A model generated the notes under the pieces. The model saw only the letters and a list, made by a program, of their open reading frames with translations. It did no database searches and was not told the DNA's origin. DNA of 64,000 nucleotides from Ascarosepion bandense (taxonomy: Eukaryota > Mollusca > Cephalopoda > Sepiida > Sepiidae): contig JBBBDQ010000310.1 in assembly GCA_037127315.1 (NCBI GenBank), positions 2,551,001-2,615,000 of the forward strand, read 5' to 3'. Below are positions 44,853-56,067 of this stretch, piece after piece. Within the stretch, counting starts at the first letter, position 1. Each line of letters opens with the position of its first letter. Both the position numbers and the translations under genes were made by a program.

Positions 44853-44910
44853 CTACTACAAAATTGTACATTTCGTTTCGACGTTGAAAGAACAATACCT
44901 CATCAGGTAG
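44853..44910 (-). ncRNA. Hammerhead ribozyme candidate 4 (all three stems and full core)
   Basis: On the minus strand: CTAC (44910-44907), CTGATGA (44906-44900), stem II GGTATTG/CAACGTC with loop TTCTTT (44899-44880; one mismatch, two wobbles), GAAA (44879-44876), stem III ACGAAAT/ATTTTGT of seven pairs (one wobble) with loop GTACA, cleavage base A at 44857, and GTAG (44856-44853) closing a perfect 4-bp stem I. Every core position, including A15.1-U16.1 and G10.1-C11.1, matches the hammerhead consensus. It is the most complete example in the window. Confidence 0.75.
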
Positions 44911-44919
44911 TTAACAATG

Positions 44920-46140
44920 ATGGTAATAAACGCTTTTTTTGAAAGTTTGATTTTATGAAATCAACACTTCATTTTTATTTCTGAAAAAAATTCCGTACCA
45001 CGTAAAAGGATTTAATTTAAAAAAAAGAAGGAATAAAGATTGAATAAATGATAAAAGAATAGGATGAGAAATCAAGAAAGGGAAAAAGAAAGAAGAAAAA
45101 ATAAAGATACAGAAGAAGTAGAACGTTAAAAGAAAAATAAGTTATAAAGTGTTAAGAAGGGAAAGCCAATGAAAATTACTGAGAATGGGAATTCAAAATT
45201 AGAACGGAAATGGGGTGCAGACAGATAGTTACAATGTTGCAACTCGGATATCTTGGCATTTAAAAAAATGAATTCCCATACACAAACAGAAATATTATTC
45301 ATAGAACGTAAAACAAATGGTATTTAAAGAAGCAATGCAAAGATGTAAATTCATTCGATCTAATATTAGATCGAATGAATTAGAATAAAAATAAAAATGA
45401 ATTAATTAGAATAAAAATAAAAAATGAAAGCTATATATATATAAAAAGAAAAAAGCATATATACAATAAGCTAATTATTACTAAGCATACTAACAGTAAT
45501 TTTCGAGTACAATAAAATACCTAAAGCAATAAATATAAATTGTAATAAAGATAAAATAACAAGATGATTATATAGTTACGGAATTTTGCAAGATAGTTAA
45601 TACTATACCTTAATACTATAACTTAATACTATAAAATGTTTACAATTGCAGTAGTTTCATACCTTAGCTTTAGTAATATTAGCAGAATTTTAAGATTAAT
45701 ACTTTAATATGTTTACAATTTACTGTATTTTCATGCCTTTAACTTTGTAATATGTTACTTTTCATGTACTTTATAATTTCCATTTTCTTTTGCAGACAGA
45801 GGAAACATGCTTCGTTCTTGTTTGAGAATTTTTCCTTTAATCGGAGATGATTCAGTCTCCCCTTTTAACTTACCAAAATATTTTAAATGTGAGGTCATAT
45901 TTGGTTTGTCTGTATTAGTTTAGGATGAGAAATGATTGTAAAAACGTTTTTAATTAATTCATTGTATTCGCATAATACATTTTAGTAATCCTTGGATTTT
46001 CTACTGATGAGATAGAACACACATAGACAAGAGATTTTGTTAAACAAATGTTCTAATGTAATAATTATCATTAACTACTCATTGGTCTATTTTTATATTG
46101 AGCACTATAATATTTTAAACGTTGCTATTTTATTCCTTGG
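44920..46140. other. A-rich intergenic DNA, no gene seen
   Basis: 45000-45180 is purine-rich. The remainder is AT-rich and has short repeats around TAATACTATA (45590-45650). Confidence 0.4.
45348..45381. repeat. Perfect 34-bp palindrome
   Basis: The left half AATTCATTCGATCTAAT is followed directly by its exact reverse complement. An adjacent imperfect duplication (TTAGAATAAAAATAAAAA-type, 45381-45424) follows. Confidence 0.95.
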
Positions 46141-46145
46141 TCTTC

Positions 46146-46148
<3 letters not shown>

Positions 46149-46176
<28 letters not shown>
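46149..46176. repeat. (TA)n microsatellite
   Basis: 28 bases of TA dinucleotide. Confidence 0.9.
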
Positions 46177-46179
<3 letters not shown>

Positions 46180-46624
46180 GGCGCCAATATATTTTTTCAA
46201 TAGTTTTACTGATAAAAGGTATATTGGCAATCAGGATTTTATCGGAATGTAAGCGTGTAATTTCTTTCTTTTCAATACATAAATTATATAAAAATTGTCC
46301 GAAAGTTATATTTATCTCAGCGCTTTCAACTATACTTTTAGCCATTATCAAGAATAAATTTTATTTAACTTTTAACTGATTATATAAATTATTTTATGTA
46401 TGCATTATAGGAATGTTTTATTTTCTAAACATAGTCAGCAGACTGTGGCTGTGTTCATAGTTAATATTATTAACTGTTGACTTTTTATTATTTTATTTAT
46501 AATGCTTCCATTATTTTTAGCCTTTTGTTTTATATTGATGATGCTTGTATATTTGTATTATCGACGAGTAAGTTAAGAGATTTTTTTAAGTTTCCATGTG
46601 TATTTAAATGAGACCTAATATAAC

Positions 46625-46883
46625 TATGATTGGGCCGAGCGGTTAGAACGTTCGTTTTCTGACCATGAAGCCCGGATTCGAATCTTACCATGGTTGATTT
46701 GTCAAGAAGACAATATTTTGCTGTTATCGGTGCCGAGAAAAATACCACGGGTTGAACCAAGCCTTGTAAGTGAAATTGGGTAGACGGCTCCCTTTGAGGT
46801 TGTGTTAGCTCGAAGTCACAAGTAATCGTGACCGAGGGTTTAAGCGTCCCTGTCTTGTTCAGACTGTTGTTCACACTAGATAA

Positions 46884-46936
<53 letters not shown>
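46625..46936 (+). mobile_element. tRNA-derived SINE with (CT)n tail
   Basis: The head at 46627-46690 has GGGCCGAGCGGTTAGAACG (A-box region) and CCCGGATTCGAATCTTACC (B box, close to the GGTTCGAATC consensus). A body with GTGCCGAGAAAAATACC and GACGGCTCCCTTTGAGG follows, and the element ends in a (CT)n run at 46887-46936. Different family from the inverted-arm SINEs. Confidence 0.8.
46887..46936. repeat. (CT)n microsatellite, SINE tail
   Basis: 50 bases of CT dinucleotide directly after the SINE body. Confidence 0.95.
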
Positions 46937-46938
<2 letters not shown>

Positions 46939-46958
46939 AAACTGTAACTAAGGTTCGT

Positions 46959-47231
46959 TCAGCATAGCTGCAGTATACTCAATAGGTGAGCTCTATGGGG
47001 TGTAGAATAAACACAAGTGTGCCTGAGCAGGCGTCTTACATAAGGATTAGCTAGCCACTCTGGTAGACAGGTATTCTCGAATACGAGTGGCCAGTCATTA
47101 TCATTAATAGAGCTATAGTTGAAGAGATGTAACGTGAGTCTTCTTGCTAAACTTGTTGTAGTACATCCAATGTAATTATTTATGTTGTAATGGAAGAACC
47201 TGTCTCCCCCTGGCAATAGACGGTCACCCAT
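46959..47231 (-). pseudogene. Possible GIY-YIG nuclease fragment
   Basis: 90-codon frame with NNYIGCTTTSLARRLTLHL, which fits the YIG-x(9)-R core of GIY-YIG nucleases carried by some mobile elements. The remainder (FENTCLPEW...) shows only a weak resemblance to the downstream EN-containing segment. The GIY half is cut or lost. Alternative: a frame inside an unrecognised LTR. Confidence 0.4.
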
Positions 47232-47437
47232 TATAAATAAACCACGCAGTAGATTACGAGCCAGCTGATGACCGAAAGACGATCAGGAACAGACGGAAGT
47301 ACTCTACGCTCCATTTTAGTACATATTTGTACCTTTAGTACAATAAACCTTATTGTTGATTTTATCGTGTGTTCCTTCGTCTTTACCACTCGGACTAACC
47401 ACTCATTTGTTTGTATCGTATTTCATGACACAACAAT
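47232..47437 (+). repeat. Possible LTR-like segment
   Basis: TATAAATAA at 47233, AATAAA at 47342 and an end reading CATGACACAACA (47426-47437) give the order TATA box, poly(A) signal, CA end. No partner LTR, primer site or gag/pol is visible, so this is tentative. Confidence 0.25.
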
Positions 47438-49830
47438 TTAGTCATTTGGATTGATCAGGAATACTTTTCCTTAAAGGGCATCTAAATTTGTAAATAATAA
47501 CAGTACGTTGAAATTTAGATCTTGCAAACAAATCATTGTTTTTATAATGATGTTAGGAGTTTTCAATCTTTTGTACTAGATAATTAGATTTTTTTTCAAA
47601 TGGAGTTGTGTGTTTCTTCATACTGCTTGTAAGTGAAGATTTTCCTTGATTATAGTTTATTTACCCTGGCACCACACCCCCACTGATACAGGCACAAGAT
47701 CAGTTTTTAATGTGGGGGACCCGGGCGCGTACACTAGGAATAAGGGCAACAATTTACCCAACCTCCGTATACGCGGTTACTGGATACTGTACAGCGTAGG
47801 CGACAGCCAGTAAAAATGTCCTTCTAAGGTCGCTTTTAGACTGAAAAAAGGCCTTAAAAGGGTGATTTTTCTTGTAAACGTTGACAAAGATGGTTGTAGT
47901 TATTTCTGCATAACAGAACCTGAATTCTTTGCGGATTTTGCACAAAAATGGTTTGGTCTTAGCTTCCACAAGTTCTACATAAGATTCAAGTACTGCACGC
48001 TCAAAATGTTGTGTACCTAGCTAACTGACTGTGCAAGTTTCCAAACCCTATTTGATTGGTTTTCAATAGAATCTTTTACAATTCTCCGTTTCGTCTACTC
48101 AAATCATCATTCTCTTAACTTTTCCGTGATTAAGCAGAGCTGTCAGAATTCCTTCAAAATTTGAGTATTACTTCGACACTTTGTAGAAGGAGAACGTCTA
48201 GATATCTTAGAGAATGATCATGATTTACGTAATAATACTTTTTCTCTAGCATAACCACGGAACTTTCGGCATTTTAAAAGAACCTTTTTAGGGCTTCTGT
48301 AGCAATATGAATCAGCTGAGGTCTTTCTAAAAAGTTGCCGCAAAACTCCATACAGGACATTTACTTTCGATCGATGGTTATCAGTAAGTGAAGTCAGCTT
48401 CAAAATACAGAGCAAGAGGCTCAGACGGGGAATAAATCACGAAAGGAAGAATAATTACTTTTTTTAAACAAAGATGACATGAAAAGAATGAGCAGTTAAG
48501 AGAATGACGGTTTGAGTTAAACCCAGACTAGCTTCCTAATTATTAAAAATATGTGGCGACAGTTTACCCATCACATCCTGTATTCTCTCTGTGGATAAAT
48601 TCTATGAATCCTGCAAAAATTATTGATTTCGTAATTCAAAGATAATTGCGTATGTGTAAATGAAGTGTGAATATACTTGTGAAGAGTTTTATTTTATGGC
48701 CTATCGTTAAATGAGTTCAATATATTTAAAGCTCATTGTTAGTGTCCAGTAATTATAAAAGCAACTTGTACATTCTATGCTTTTCAATAATTCTATGGTT
48801 GAAGAGAGTCACGCTGCAGCGTAGACCAGGCACCAGGTTCGTTAACAAGTTGCAGTTTCTCTTGTGATTTAAAAATTACCCTTCAGCCTTATTGTTACCC
48901 ACGAGTGAAGAACAATTTCTAGCAGTAAACCAAATTTCATTATTGGCTTGTAACCCATCGCTTGAAATAAGCCGCCTTCAGTAGCATGAAAATCTGTGAA
49001 CTTCATTTGGTCATTAATGTTGTTCAAAGTTCAAAGCTGTAATTAATTATATTCGTAAATGTAAACACCTCGAGACATTTTACTGTTATTATGAATTATC
49101 TGTAATGAAGACTAAAGAGCTTGGTGGATATCAGTCGAGACTATCAAAAAAGAAAAAGGGAAAATTTCAAACGTTTATATCAGAGTCGAATAAATGAACA
49201 TCAAAATGTTTGATAGAAAATAGAAATATTAAAACTAATATCGACTTCCAGAATCAGGTGTATGTATTCAGGCATGATTTTTTGTGCCTTACATTAGATT
49301 GATTAAACAAAGAAACAAAGAAAGATCGAATACCAAATTCACTTTTTTACTGCAAGTAATACTTTGACGCTATTTTCGTCATTTGAGAGAAATACGAAAG
49401 ACAAATGGCAAGGCTATTCATTAATATTGACAACTTTTCAGTTGAAATTTGGTTAAAACACACGCGCATACGCAATCCTCAAAAAATCGTTCCAATTTAA
49501 TTATAATAACAAGTATACAAATGTAGCGCGATATTTACAGTATTAAACACAATATTTAATCCTTTTTCTATGTATTCTGTGACTGTATCTTTGTATTAAA
49601 TTTCTCCCCTTATTATATTTCTATTTGGTAATATTAATACAAAACATCCATCGGCGACAATATAAGAAATCATTTAATTATCAATCTGAAAATACTGTAT
49701 AACAAAATTAATTTCAGTCAATTTTAAAACAAATTCAACGAAGCTTCTTTTGCTAAGTACAGCGGTGCCCCTTGTGACTGGAGGTTATAAATTGTTCATT
49801 TCTTAGAGATAGAAAAACTAAGTTTTTGTT
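47438..49830. other. Intergenic DNA, no gene seen
   Basis: 47640-47990 is better balanced, with a GC-rich patch GGGGGACCCGGGCGCG at 47714-47729 that stands out from the AT-rich background, but its frames match nothing that I know. The remainder is AT-rich. Confidence 0.4.
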
Positions 49831-49834
49831 CACC

Positions 49835-49930
49835 TCTACTGTAGCCATTTATTAGATACACAACTCTTTGGGTCAAGTCACTGAATATAACCAATGCTTT
49901 ATCCACTAGGCCATGTGTCCTTGAGGAGAG
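49835..49930 (-). repeat. tRNA-like head of inverted-arm SINE family
   Basis: The reverse complement contains GGCCTAGTGGATAAAGC and CAAAGAGTTGTGTATCTAAT, matching the heads at 19432-19505 and 10190-10275. The arms are not clearly recognisable here; a short body continues to about 50035. Confidence 0.65.
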
Positions 49931-50035
49931 TTGAGTTTAAGAGATACAACTGATACTGAAACATCTGGAAGATGCATGACTGATTGAACTAGAATAATAC
50001 CCCGGTGAACGAAATAACTGGTTCCTATGTTGTTT

Positions 50036-51405
50036 GCAGAAATCCCAGTGTATCATTGATATCAACTAAAATATTCAATTAATGCCTGTTTATTTCATTC
50101 GCTTTTGTTGGCACATTTCTCTGCACAGAAGCGGAATTTACTTATTTTCTGGATTTTCTTTATTTTTTGCTTTCATATAATTTTTTATACATTTATTCTG
50201 TGTTGCAACTAAAAATTATTTTGTTTTTCTTTTTAGGCATCTTCTGCGCGTAATTATGTCCATAAGTGTTACTTTCTTGTCGCTTCTATCTACCTTTAAA
50301 ATTACCCGTGGAAATCTTTCTTTTCTTGGTGAGTTGTTCACTATTGCCTATTTTATTTTTTTTTGATGAGGTTTGTTTGGTGGTTTTTAGCGTATTAACG
50401 CTCTAGTGTTCTATTCACGCATGTGCAGATGTTCGGTTGTTATCGCTTGAGACTGCATAACAGATAGTCTCCTTCAACCTCTATTCTGTTGAGATGTTCT
50501 TTTCTTGATTTCTTTTATTTTATAATTGTTTTCTGCTGATGCAGAAGACTAGCTTTTTCCTGATTACAACAACAAAACTCGGTCTTGCTGCAATAGCCAA
50601 ATCAGGCTGGATCGCTAAGTCCCTGAATATTTTCCTAAATTTTCAAAGACGTTTTCTGATTTGTCGAACCCAAGTAATGCGAGCAAATCTCGGTGGATGA
50701 CTCTTCCTACTTCGATACATCATATTTTTTTAATATTTCCTTTGAGGTTAATTGATCTATTGGTGGTAGGATTTATAGTGACTTTTTGTCTTCTGAAGAG
50801 GACACTTGCTGTTTTTTGAGCCTGCTTTTGTTTTGACGTAAATGGTTCTGATGTAGCTGATCGACTACTTGCAGCAAGATTGGATTACTTTTCTCATCCT
50901 AGGTGTCTATATTCCTTGACTTAATAATTCAGTAATGTCTTATAATTTACATTCTCAGTAGATTTTTTCCTTTGCTTTTTTTATTTTCTTGTTTAGTTCG
51001 TTGCTTTGTCACATTTGCTTATTGTTACCAGTGACGGTTATGATTCTTTCACTGGTATGTTGTGCGCATTTAGCAGGTTCCGTTATAGTCAACTGAATAC
51101 GATACGATTTCACTTTTTCTTTTTATATCTATTATGTTGGCATATCTCTTGGCTGGAGTGCCTTGTGCACTTTCCTTCATTTATAGGTAAATCTAGGAAG
51201 GATCTCGAATAACTTACTAGTGATTCTTCTTCTGAATTTATTACTTTCATTATATTTCAACATGTTATACTTTGTTTAGTTGTTTCAGTTTTATTCTTCA
51301 AAGATTTTCATTTTTCCTTTATTGAATTCTGTTTTATGAAATTACATTCACACACTGCGAGGCATTTGTTGTTATCAACTGCGATTTTTGCTCACTTCTT
51401 ATCAC
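50036..51405. other. T-rich intergenic DNA, no gene seen
   Basis: Hydrophobic short frames reflect T-richness. No supported gene. Confidence 0.4.
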
Positions 51406-51956
51406 TACTATTATTTTTATTATTATTATTATTATTCCCTTTGATTCCTAGTGTATACTCAATCCTTTCCGGGTCTCAACCAGAGACCTAGAGACAAAAA
51501 TGGCATCATGACATTTTCCACTGAGTATTTTTGTCTTTAAAAATAACAAAAACCTAAGATCACACATATTACATCAATAAAACTATTATTATTATTAATA
51601 TTATTATTATGTCATTTTTCATCATATTTCTATTTCTGCTTTGGTCTCACTACCAACCAAGTCTGCGGGGAGACCTAAGGCAGGTAGTGGCGTGTTGTTA
51701 TGGCTCCATTTCATGTTTTTCTATCTTCCTAGCGTTACATAGATAAAGTTTTCCTTAGTGTGTGGACTGTACTTAATAAGACAATTTTTTGTATATCTCT
51801 TGAGCTGGGGTTTCCAGGGATTCTTTCAATGTGTTGTTTTGTTCCATTTTTTATCATTCCAAGTGCACCTACTATCACTGGCACAACTCTTGTTTTCAAT
51901 TTCCACATTTTTTCTATTTCAATTTCCAGGTCTTTATATTTTGACAGTTTTTAAAA

Positions 51957-52325
51957 TTACTTGGTTGCTAGGTTACAATCCGCTGGACAAGCCATATCAA
52001 TTAATAGACAAGTTTTCTCTTTCTGGTTTTTAACAATAATGTCTGGCCTGTTTGCTTCAATTTTTCTGTCTGTGTAGATGGTGTAATCCCATAGAATAGT
52101 TACATCTTCTATTTCTGTAACCAGTGCTAGGTGATGTTCATACCAGTGTTTGTCTACAGATTTTCCATAATGTTTGCACATTGTCCAATGTAAATATTGG
52201 CCAACTCTATCGTGGCAATTTTTATATTCATTTGGGGCAAGCACAGAACAGCCTGAGATTAGGTGGTCTATTGTTTCTTGGTGTTTATCACAAAACCTGC
52301 ATTTTGGATTCATATTATTATGCAT
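51957..52325 (-). CDS. Zinc knuckle and restriction-like endonuclease of the R2-superclade LINE (open piece)
   Basis: 123-codon frame. CRFCDKHQETIDHLISGC is a CX2CX8HX4C knuckle. The RPDI...K...LIDMACP stretch carries the RPD and D of the PD-(D/E)XK-like nuclease used by R2-type elements to cut the target. The frame ends at LATK, after which the last part of the domain continues in a different frame. Confidence 0.8.
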   Translation of the reverse strand: MHNNMNPKCRFCDKHQETIDHLISGCSVLAPNEYKNCHDRVGQYLHWTMCKHYGKSVDKHWYEHHLALVTEIEDVTILWDYTIYTDRKIEANRPDIIVKNQKEKTCLLIDMACPADCNLATK

Positions 52326-52778
52326 AATATTTGCCTGAAAGTTTCTCGTGAAAAGACTTTGGTCTTGTGCTGCAAGAATAAAGCCTTCGGTTTCAGACTT
52401 TAATCCAGATGCACGTAACCATCGATGAGTATTAACTTTGTCAACATTGGATTTATTGGCACGTTCTGGATATTGGCCATGCAGAGATTTGGTTGCCAGT
52501 GCTGTTTCATTTGTTCAAGAGCTTTATCTTTGGCTTTCATTTTCATATTTTTTGCCGCAATAGTTGGTTCTTGGCTTCTGTTTTGCTTTTCTACAGAATC
52601 TACTAACTGTAAATCTAGTTTGTATTTACTGCCTTCTTTTATTATTGAATATTTTTCTTTCTTTCTTCATGTTGCCTTACTAATTGTATCATCCAATCCT
52701 TTGTTGTTTCTATGTATGTTAGTAAGCCAATAGTTGTTGTCTTGTATGAAATTCCAGCTGAATAAGACCTCTTCCACC

Positions 52779-53885
52779 TTATTTACGGGGTATGTATAGA
52801 CGGTCTATATCAGCCTTATGCTTAGAAAGAAGCTTTCTTGTTTTAGCATCCATTCGCCTGATGTCATTTAGAGTCCAGTTTAAGATGTTAAAGCTATACT
52901 GGACAACTGGGATTGCAAGGCTATTAATGGCCATAACTCTGTTCTGTGAATTTAATTCAGTTTTTAATATAATTCGTAGCCTTCTATAGTACTCTTTACG
53001 CACTATTTCGTTCATTTTTTTATGGTGAATGTTTTCGCTCTCATTTACACCTAGGTATTTATAAGCTTCTTCTGGTTTCAATTCTTTTATTGTTACAGCA
53101 GGGTCTAAGCTAATTGAGGATGTTTCTTGTATTGATCCACGTAAAACTGTAGCTTTAGCACATTTATTCAAATTAAATTTCATTCCAATGTCTTCGCTGA
53201 AGCATTTTACAGTTTGCAGAAGACCTTCCAGCTCATTATCATTCTTAGCATATAACTTTAAGTCATCCATGTAAAATAGATGGCTTATTTTCTTTTGGCC
53301 TATTTTATAACCACATTCTGTCTTATTAAGTTGACTGGTTAGTGCTATTAATGATATGCAAAATAGTAATGGAGACAAAGAATCACCTTGAAATATACCT
53401 CTTTTGATGTTTATTTCATCAGACTTATAGGTTCCATTTATATGATTGAGGTAAAGGGTTGTTTTCCATATAGACATGCACTGTTTGATGAAATTGATGA
53501 TGACAGGTGATATCTTGTATATATTTAAAGTCTTTAAAATCCAGGAATGTGGCACACTATCGAATGCCTTACGATAATCTATCCAGGCAGTACTAAGATT
53601 TTTCTTTGTACTGTAACAGTTTTCCAGGATCATTTTGTTAATAAGCAATTGGTCTTTACATCCATAACAGCCACGATTGCACCCTTTTTGTTCAAGCGGT
53701 ATCATGTCATTTCTTTCTAAGAATAAATATGTCTGTTTTGTTAAAATAGATGTTACTAGTTTATATGTTGTCGGAAGGCATGTAATTGGTCTGTAGTTTT
53801 TCGGATTGTTTGTGTCCCCATTTTTGGGTAGAAGAAATGTTCCTTTGGTCATCCATGCAGGAATTTTAGTGGGATCGTCAACCAT
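52779..53885 (-). CDS. Reverse transcriptase domain of the R2-superclade LINE (open piece)
   Basis: The longest uninterrupted RT frame of its element, 368 codons. The catalytic aspartates are DYRKAFD (motif A) and YMDD (motif C); QGDSLSPLLF is motif B. KYLGVNESENIHHKKM is the thumb entry, followed by MAINSLAIPVVQYSF, NWTLNDIRRMDAKTRKLLSK and DRLYIPRK. The RT fold is thus complete even though flanking segments are frameshifted. The upstream segment at 54145-53924 (TWGVITEEDVKFALKKHT) supplies the N-terminal RT region in another frame, so the open piece is not the full protein. Confidence 0.85.
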   Translation of the reverse strand: MVDDPTKIPAWMTKGTFLLPKNGDTNNPKNYRPITCLPTTYKLVTSILTKQTYLFLERNDMIPLEQKGCNRGCYGCKDQLLINKMILENCYSTKKNLSTAWIDYRKAFDSVPHSWILKTLNIYKISPVIINFIKQCMSIWKTTLYLNHINGTYKSDEINIKRGIFQGDSLSPLLFCISLIALTSQLNKTECGYKIGQKKISHLFYMDDLKLYAKNDNELEGLLQTVKCFSEDIGMKFNLNKCAKATVLRGSIQETSSISLDPAVTIKELKPEEAYKYLGVNESENIHHKKMNEIVRKEYYRRLRIILKTELNSQNRVMAINSLAIPVVQYSFNILNWTLNDIRRMDAKTRKLLSKHKADIDRLYIPRK

Positions 53886-55620
53886 TTCTTGAAGTTCTTT
53901 GGCTATTTTTTTATGTGCTGTATTTAAATAATATAGCCAAAAGTTAGGAATTTTATATATACCTGGGAATTTCCAATTGTGTGCTTTTTTAGTGCAAATT
54001 TAACATCCTCTTCTGTAATTACACCCCATGTCTGTTCTGATTTATTTTTGATTCGTTCTATTTCTTGTGAAATCCAATCTACTTCTTTGTTATGTTCTTT
54101 GGGGCAAGCCCATATCTTTTCCCAGAACTGTGTAACTTCTTCCATTCTGGGGGAGGACTGTCACATCGATTCTTTTTTTACCTATTTCCCTGTAAAATTT
54201 CTTTGCATCGGTTTGAATAATCTTGTTTTGTCTGTAAAATCTTGATCTTTTCTCATAGCGTCTTATTCTTTGAGCCTTCAGTTGTATTTTTTGCTTTATT
54301 TTTTCCTTAGTTGATAGGACTTCATTTTCATTTTTAATGTTGTATTTTCTTTCGACACTTCTGCTTTTCCTAGTTCTTACATTTATTCTTCTACTCAGTT
54401 CATCCAGTACTGATAATTCACTTCTAAGTTGTTCGATTTCTTTTTCTATTTTTCTTTTCCAAGGTGGATCTTCATGTCTGCGAGACTGCCTTGTTTTTAA
54501 TTTGATGTTCAATATTTTTGTTGCTGCTATTGCTGATGCATATATTGCTTCATTGAGATTTGTATGAGTGTCTTCTTCATCCAAAATTAAGTGCTGCGTT
54601 GTAGAGCTTAATAGTTCGAAGGTTATGATTTGTTGGTTGTAATTTTGGGAGCTGTTCTCGTTCCTCCATTGCAATATTTTGTATTTGACTTATATGGTTC
54701 TTGATTTCTTCCTTGGCTTCTTGGATACTGTTCTTATTTTCCGTCAAATAATTCTGTTGAATGTGTTCTGAACTCGTTTTATTTTCGTCTTTTAACTGAC
54801 TCAAATCACACCTTTCCGTACTTTTAAACTTACAGCATTATCTTCACAGATATTTGTGTGTATCACGGTTTCTACATTATGACCTGTGGCTTGTTTGATG
54901 TTATTACTTTTTATTTCTGATTCCGGTTCCTTTTCATATTTTGTTGATTCGTCTCTTCTTGTTACAATTCTTTTAATTTCATTAATTTCAGCCTCTGTCA
55001 ATGTAGATAATGAATAATGTAGCTTCGTACATTGCCTAATTTATTTTCGTCAATATACTTTCTATTTGCTTGACCAACTTTTTCACGCCAAATATAATAT
55101 GTTTGGCGAATCATGTTTTTTTGAGGTTTGAGTAACACTTCATGAAATGCAGTCATGACGACTTTGTACTCCTCACGAGACCATTTTATTTTTTCTTTCT
55201 TTAAATATACGGTTGTAGATCTAGCTGGAGAATTTTCAGGACCATCATTAGGATTATCCTGATTGTGGGGACCTGAAGATTCATTCTTTGTGTAGGAGTT
55301 TGTTCCTATGGCAGATTTTTCGACCTCAGGTAGGTTCCCTCCTGAAGGATGGGCTCCCTGTTTATCCACTGTAAGAGCCATACTGGACTTTTTATTTCTA
55401 TTTGTATTTTCCCACGAGTGACGCACGGGTCCAAAAGTCCACCCAAAGTTGCCTGGCACGTTGGGTAACGGTCTTTTACAAACAGGGTCCCGAAGCCTGT
55501 AGCGGATCGTTTGTGACCTCATAACGCAGTAGCCATTCACTCCTCGGCACGATTAACACCTTGAGTTGCGGGTTGTTGTTCGGAGTTTTCCTTCTCCTAA
55601 ATGGGCTGCCAAGCGACAGC

Positions 55621-56065
55621 TGACATAGACGCGATTGGAATTCAAAGAGAAAGACGCTGGTTAAAAAAAAATACTTGGGCGTAGCAACGGCTCAACGAAA
55701 CAAAACATCACTACTAGAGTATTTTGTTAAAGAAAAAAAAATTAATGGAAAAAAGTTGACATACGTTTAAGTTTATTAGTGCTGTAAAATTTAAAATAAA
55801 AATGTAATAATTTGTTCGTCCACTTTATATTCATTTATTTTTTCAATAAAGTCGTTGGTCGAAAATAGGGTTATCAGTATAAGATGAATTAAATAAGTAA
55901 ATTAAATCAATAAATATATAAAAATAAATATATAAATAAATACGTAGTCTTTTTATAAAATAATATCGTAGAAATTGTTTTTCATCGGATTTAATTTATT
56001 TTCCTGTTGTTTTGTTTTGTTTTTTGTTTTTAAGAAAATTATAATAGTTAAAAAAATTATTACGA
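55621..56065. other. Spacer between the two R2-type copies
   Basis: AT-rich; no gene seen. Confidence 0.35.
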
Positions 56066-56067
56066 AA

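Larger units (their letters stand above)
51411..55620 (-). pseudogene. Long R2-superclade LINE (RLE-type)
   Basis: Minus strand, in order. N-terminal ORF 55540-54998 with KIKWSREEYKVVMTAF, perhaps a Myb-like DNA-binding segment. Basic coiled-coil-like linker 54674-54090 (PPWKRKIEKEIEQLRSEL). RT 53885-52779, 368 codons: YRPITCLPTTYKLVTSIL, WIDYRKAFDSVPHSWIL, GIFQGDSLSPLLFCISL and the catalytic FYMDDLKLYAKND. Then LRASGLKSETEGFILAAQDQ, a zinc knuckle CRFCDKHQETIDHLISGC (CX2CX8HX4C), and the restriction-like endonuclease NRPDIIVKN...LIDMACPAD at 52325-51957, continuing in another frame to TVPVIVGALGMIK-like text (51840). The 3' tail is AAT-rich (51411-51435 and 51582-51611). Several frame changes separate the pieces. 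R4/NeSL-like within the superclade is a guess; C-terminal RLE is seen. Confidence 0.88.

Noticed and set aside
46008..46050. CTGATGAG on the plus strand as a further hammerhead
   Set aside because: No GAAA box at a suitable distance and no flanking stem I pairing.
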